Both the position numbers and the translations under genes were made by a program. The notes beneath the pieces are model-generated. The model ran no database searches and was not told the origin of the DNA. It worked only from the letters and a program-made list of their open reading frames with translations. A stretch of 64,000 bases of DNA from Anagrus nilaparvatae (Eukaryota > Arthropoda > Insecta > Hymenoptera > Mymaridae): contig JAKSXM010000132.1 of the NCBI GenBank assembly GCA_022575985.1, positions 5,022,001 to 5,086,000 of the forward strand, given 5' to 3'. Below are positions 62,404-64,000 of this stretch, piece after piece; the first letter of the stretch is position 1, and the number at the start of each line of letters is the position of its first letter.

Positions 62404-64000
62404 AAAAACGCTGCCAAGTGATTGGCACTATGGTTCCTCATCAACAATAGCAAAATATTTATAATGGTCTATTTTATCTAATAAAAATGATAATTTGAGA
62501 TATCAGTATTTCATAAAAAAAAGTTAAGTACCATATTCCAAAAGAAAAAAAATGTTGCTGTGATTTAATGTTTTTTATTTAACAAATTTTTAGAAAAAAA
62601 TTTTCAATAAACTAAGTATCAGTTATAAAAAATATATTGCCAATATAAAAATTATACATAAGTATCTTAATAATTAATTATATTTTAATAAGTCATTTCA
62701 TAAAGTGAATAAATTTTATTATAATAAATAATTATTTTAATTATAAAATTAAATAAAAAATTATATCTTATTTAAAAAAATATAGTAATGAAAACAATAA
62801 TCAAACATATATTTATTTAAAGTATTGTTGTAAAAGTTATTATGCAATTATTTTAATATTAGCACAACTTATTTTTTTTGAATCTAAACTTGAAATGTTA
62901 TTGTTTTGTATTTGTGCATATAAAATATTTTTTTTACCCCGATTCAAAATTGTCTCTGTTAAAATATTAATTTTAAAATATTAAAAAATTTGAAAAATTA
63001 CGGTAGCGATCTTACTCGACACGAAAAAAATTGAACAAATCACTTTTGAACACCGAAATTAAAACACACAAAACTCAGCACAGTATATTTTCAACACTCA
63101 TTGTTGCACACGATTTAAATTAAACACTAAATTTTTCAACACATTTTATTTAACACAAATTCAACACAACAAACTGAAATTTAATTAGTTTTTACATGAT
63201 TTGCGTAAAAAATTTAATTTTTGTGTCGAATAAAACGTGTTAAAAAAATTTGCGTTGGATTTAAATTGTGTGCAAAAAATAGTGTTAAAAAGTAATGCGT
63301 GTTGAGTTTTGCGTGTTTTAATTTCGGTGCTTAAAAATGATGTGTTCAATTTTTATTGTGTTGAATAAGATCGCTACCAAAATTACGTATCAGATGGAAA
63401 AAATCCTTTGAAAACAATAATTCTAGATATTAGTACTTTCATAGAAATAAATTAAGTACTAAGTCCAAAAAGAAAAAAAATTATAATGTTTTTTTAATTT
63501 TTTTATACAAAAAATTTTGAAAAAAAAAATTCAAAAAAATTACATATCAGATAGAGAAATCCTTTAAAACCATAATTCTGGATATTAGTAATTTCATATA
63601 AATAAATTAAGTACTACATCCAAAAAGAAAAAAAATAATTGTGTTTTTTTAATTTCTTTATACAAAAAATTTTGAAAAAAAAAATTTACAAAAATTACGT
63701 ATCAGATGGAGAATTCCTTTGAAAACGATGATTCTGGATATTAGAACTTTCCTAAAAATAAATTAGGTATTACGTCTAAAAAGAAAAAAATTATTGTATT
63801 TTTTTAATTTTTTTATTAAAAAAATTTTGAAAAAAAAAATTTCGAAAAATTACGTATCATATATGAAATAATCATTTAAAAACGATAATTCTAAATATTC
63901 GTACTTTCGTAGAAAAACATTAAGTACTACATCCTAAAAAAAAAAAAAATTGGCATTTTTTATATTTTTTGGCGGCAAAAATTTTGAGAAAAAAATTTTC
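62404..64000. mobile_element. Foldback-family element in P4 intron 7, running off the window
   Basis: It begins AACGCTGCCAAGTGATTGGC and ACTATGGTTCCTCATCAAC, the family terminal signature. From about 63380 it consists of roughly 155-bp A-rich tandem units (TTACGTATCAGAT, TAGTACTTTCATAGAAATAA, AAGTACTACATCC). Its right end is not in view. Confidence 0.6.
63002..63378. mobile_element. MITE with GGTAGCGATCTTA ends, TSD AAAATTAC
   Basis: The 377-bp element starts GGTAGCGATCTTACTCGACA and ends with the inverse TGTTGAATAAGATCGCTACC. Arms pair over much of its length. The 8-bp duplication AAAATTAC is exact (62994-63001, 63379-63386). It is nested in the foldback above; neighbouring tandem units (AAAATTACGTATCAG near 59902) show the empty sequence. 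Confidence 0.88.

Noticed and set aside
63380..64000. Regular about 155-bp repeats considered as a CRISPR-like array
   Set aside because: Eukaryotic context, long diverged A-rich units without constant short repeats and unique spacers; belongs to the foldback family.

Overview
This is an AT-rich eukaryotic window, most likely from an arthropod and probably an insect. The evidence is spliced genes with GT..AG introns, jockey/CR1-type LINE reverse transcriptases, one LTR retrotransposon and many foldback and MITE DNA elements. There are no bacterial signals. The species cannot be named from the sequence; a parasitoid-wasp-like genome is only a guess.

The backbone is a head-to-tail array on the + strand of paralogous genes whose last exon encodes a SPOP/TDPOZ-type BTB+BACK domain. 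P0 contributes only its terminal exon (285-820). P1 spans 2174-10255, P2 11979-22899 and P3 30505-41290. P4 runs from 45639 past the right edge, with its last visible exon ending at 61699. I reconstructed the exons by comparing copies: exon 1 (about 126 codons), exon 2 (about 136-139 codons), exon 3 (33-51 codons, charged), four short exons 4-7, and the 536-nt BTB/BACK exon 8. Every internal splice junction is phase 1, so any exon can be lost without a frameshift. P1 has lost exons 5-7 and P2 has lost exon 4, and both stay open. Predicted lengths are about 521 (P1), 553 (P2) and 579 (P3) residues. No MATH domain precedes the BTB domain. The N-terminal half is an unrecognised helical and charged region.

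Introns and intergenic spaces are filled with mobile DNA. Because the paralogs are co-linear, one copy often gives the empty site for an insertion in another, so many target-site duplications can be read directly. These include: a 1.16-kb foldback (3825-4981, TSD ATTGT); a mariner-like MITE (7416-7738, TA); TTAA-flanked elements (10363-10837, 23009-28145, 28150-28670, 28675-29201, 32485-33015); a Transib-like foldback with CACAGTG ends (12485-14809, TSD CGTCA); a giant 4.4-kb foldback (23647-28055); a hAT MITE (35799-35945); two other elements with 8-bp TSDs (41703-41997, 63002-63378); a 5'-truncated LINE with an intact RT ORF (42037-44787); and a broken LINE lodged in a foldback and split at its RT active site (48285-52659).

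A complete but non-autonomous LTR retrotransposon (54697-58800; 1185-bp LTRs that look identical; tRNA-Phe-type primer site) sits exactly on the exon 3 splice donor of P4. Its transcribed leader holds an alternating series of small hairpins with two constant loop motifs and differing stems.

The main candidates for something undescribed are the modular, MATH-less, phase-1 BTB gene array, whose BTB domain also appears to lack the usual Cul3-contact loop, and the repeated loop architecture in the LTR leader.
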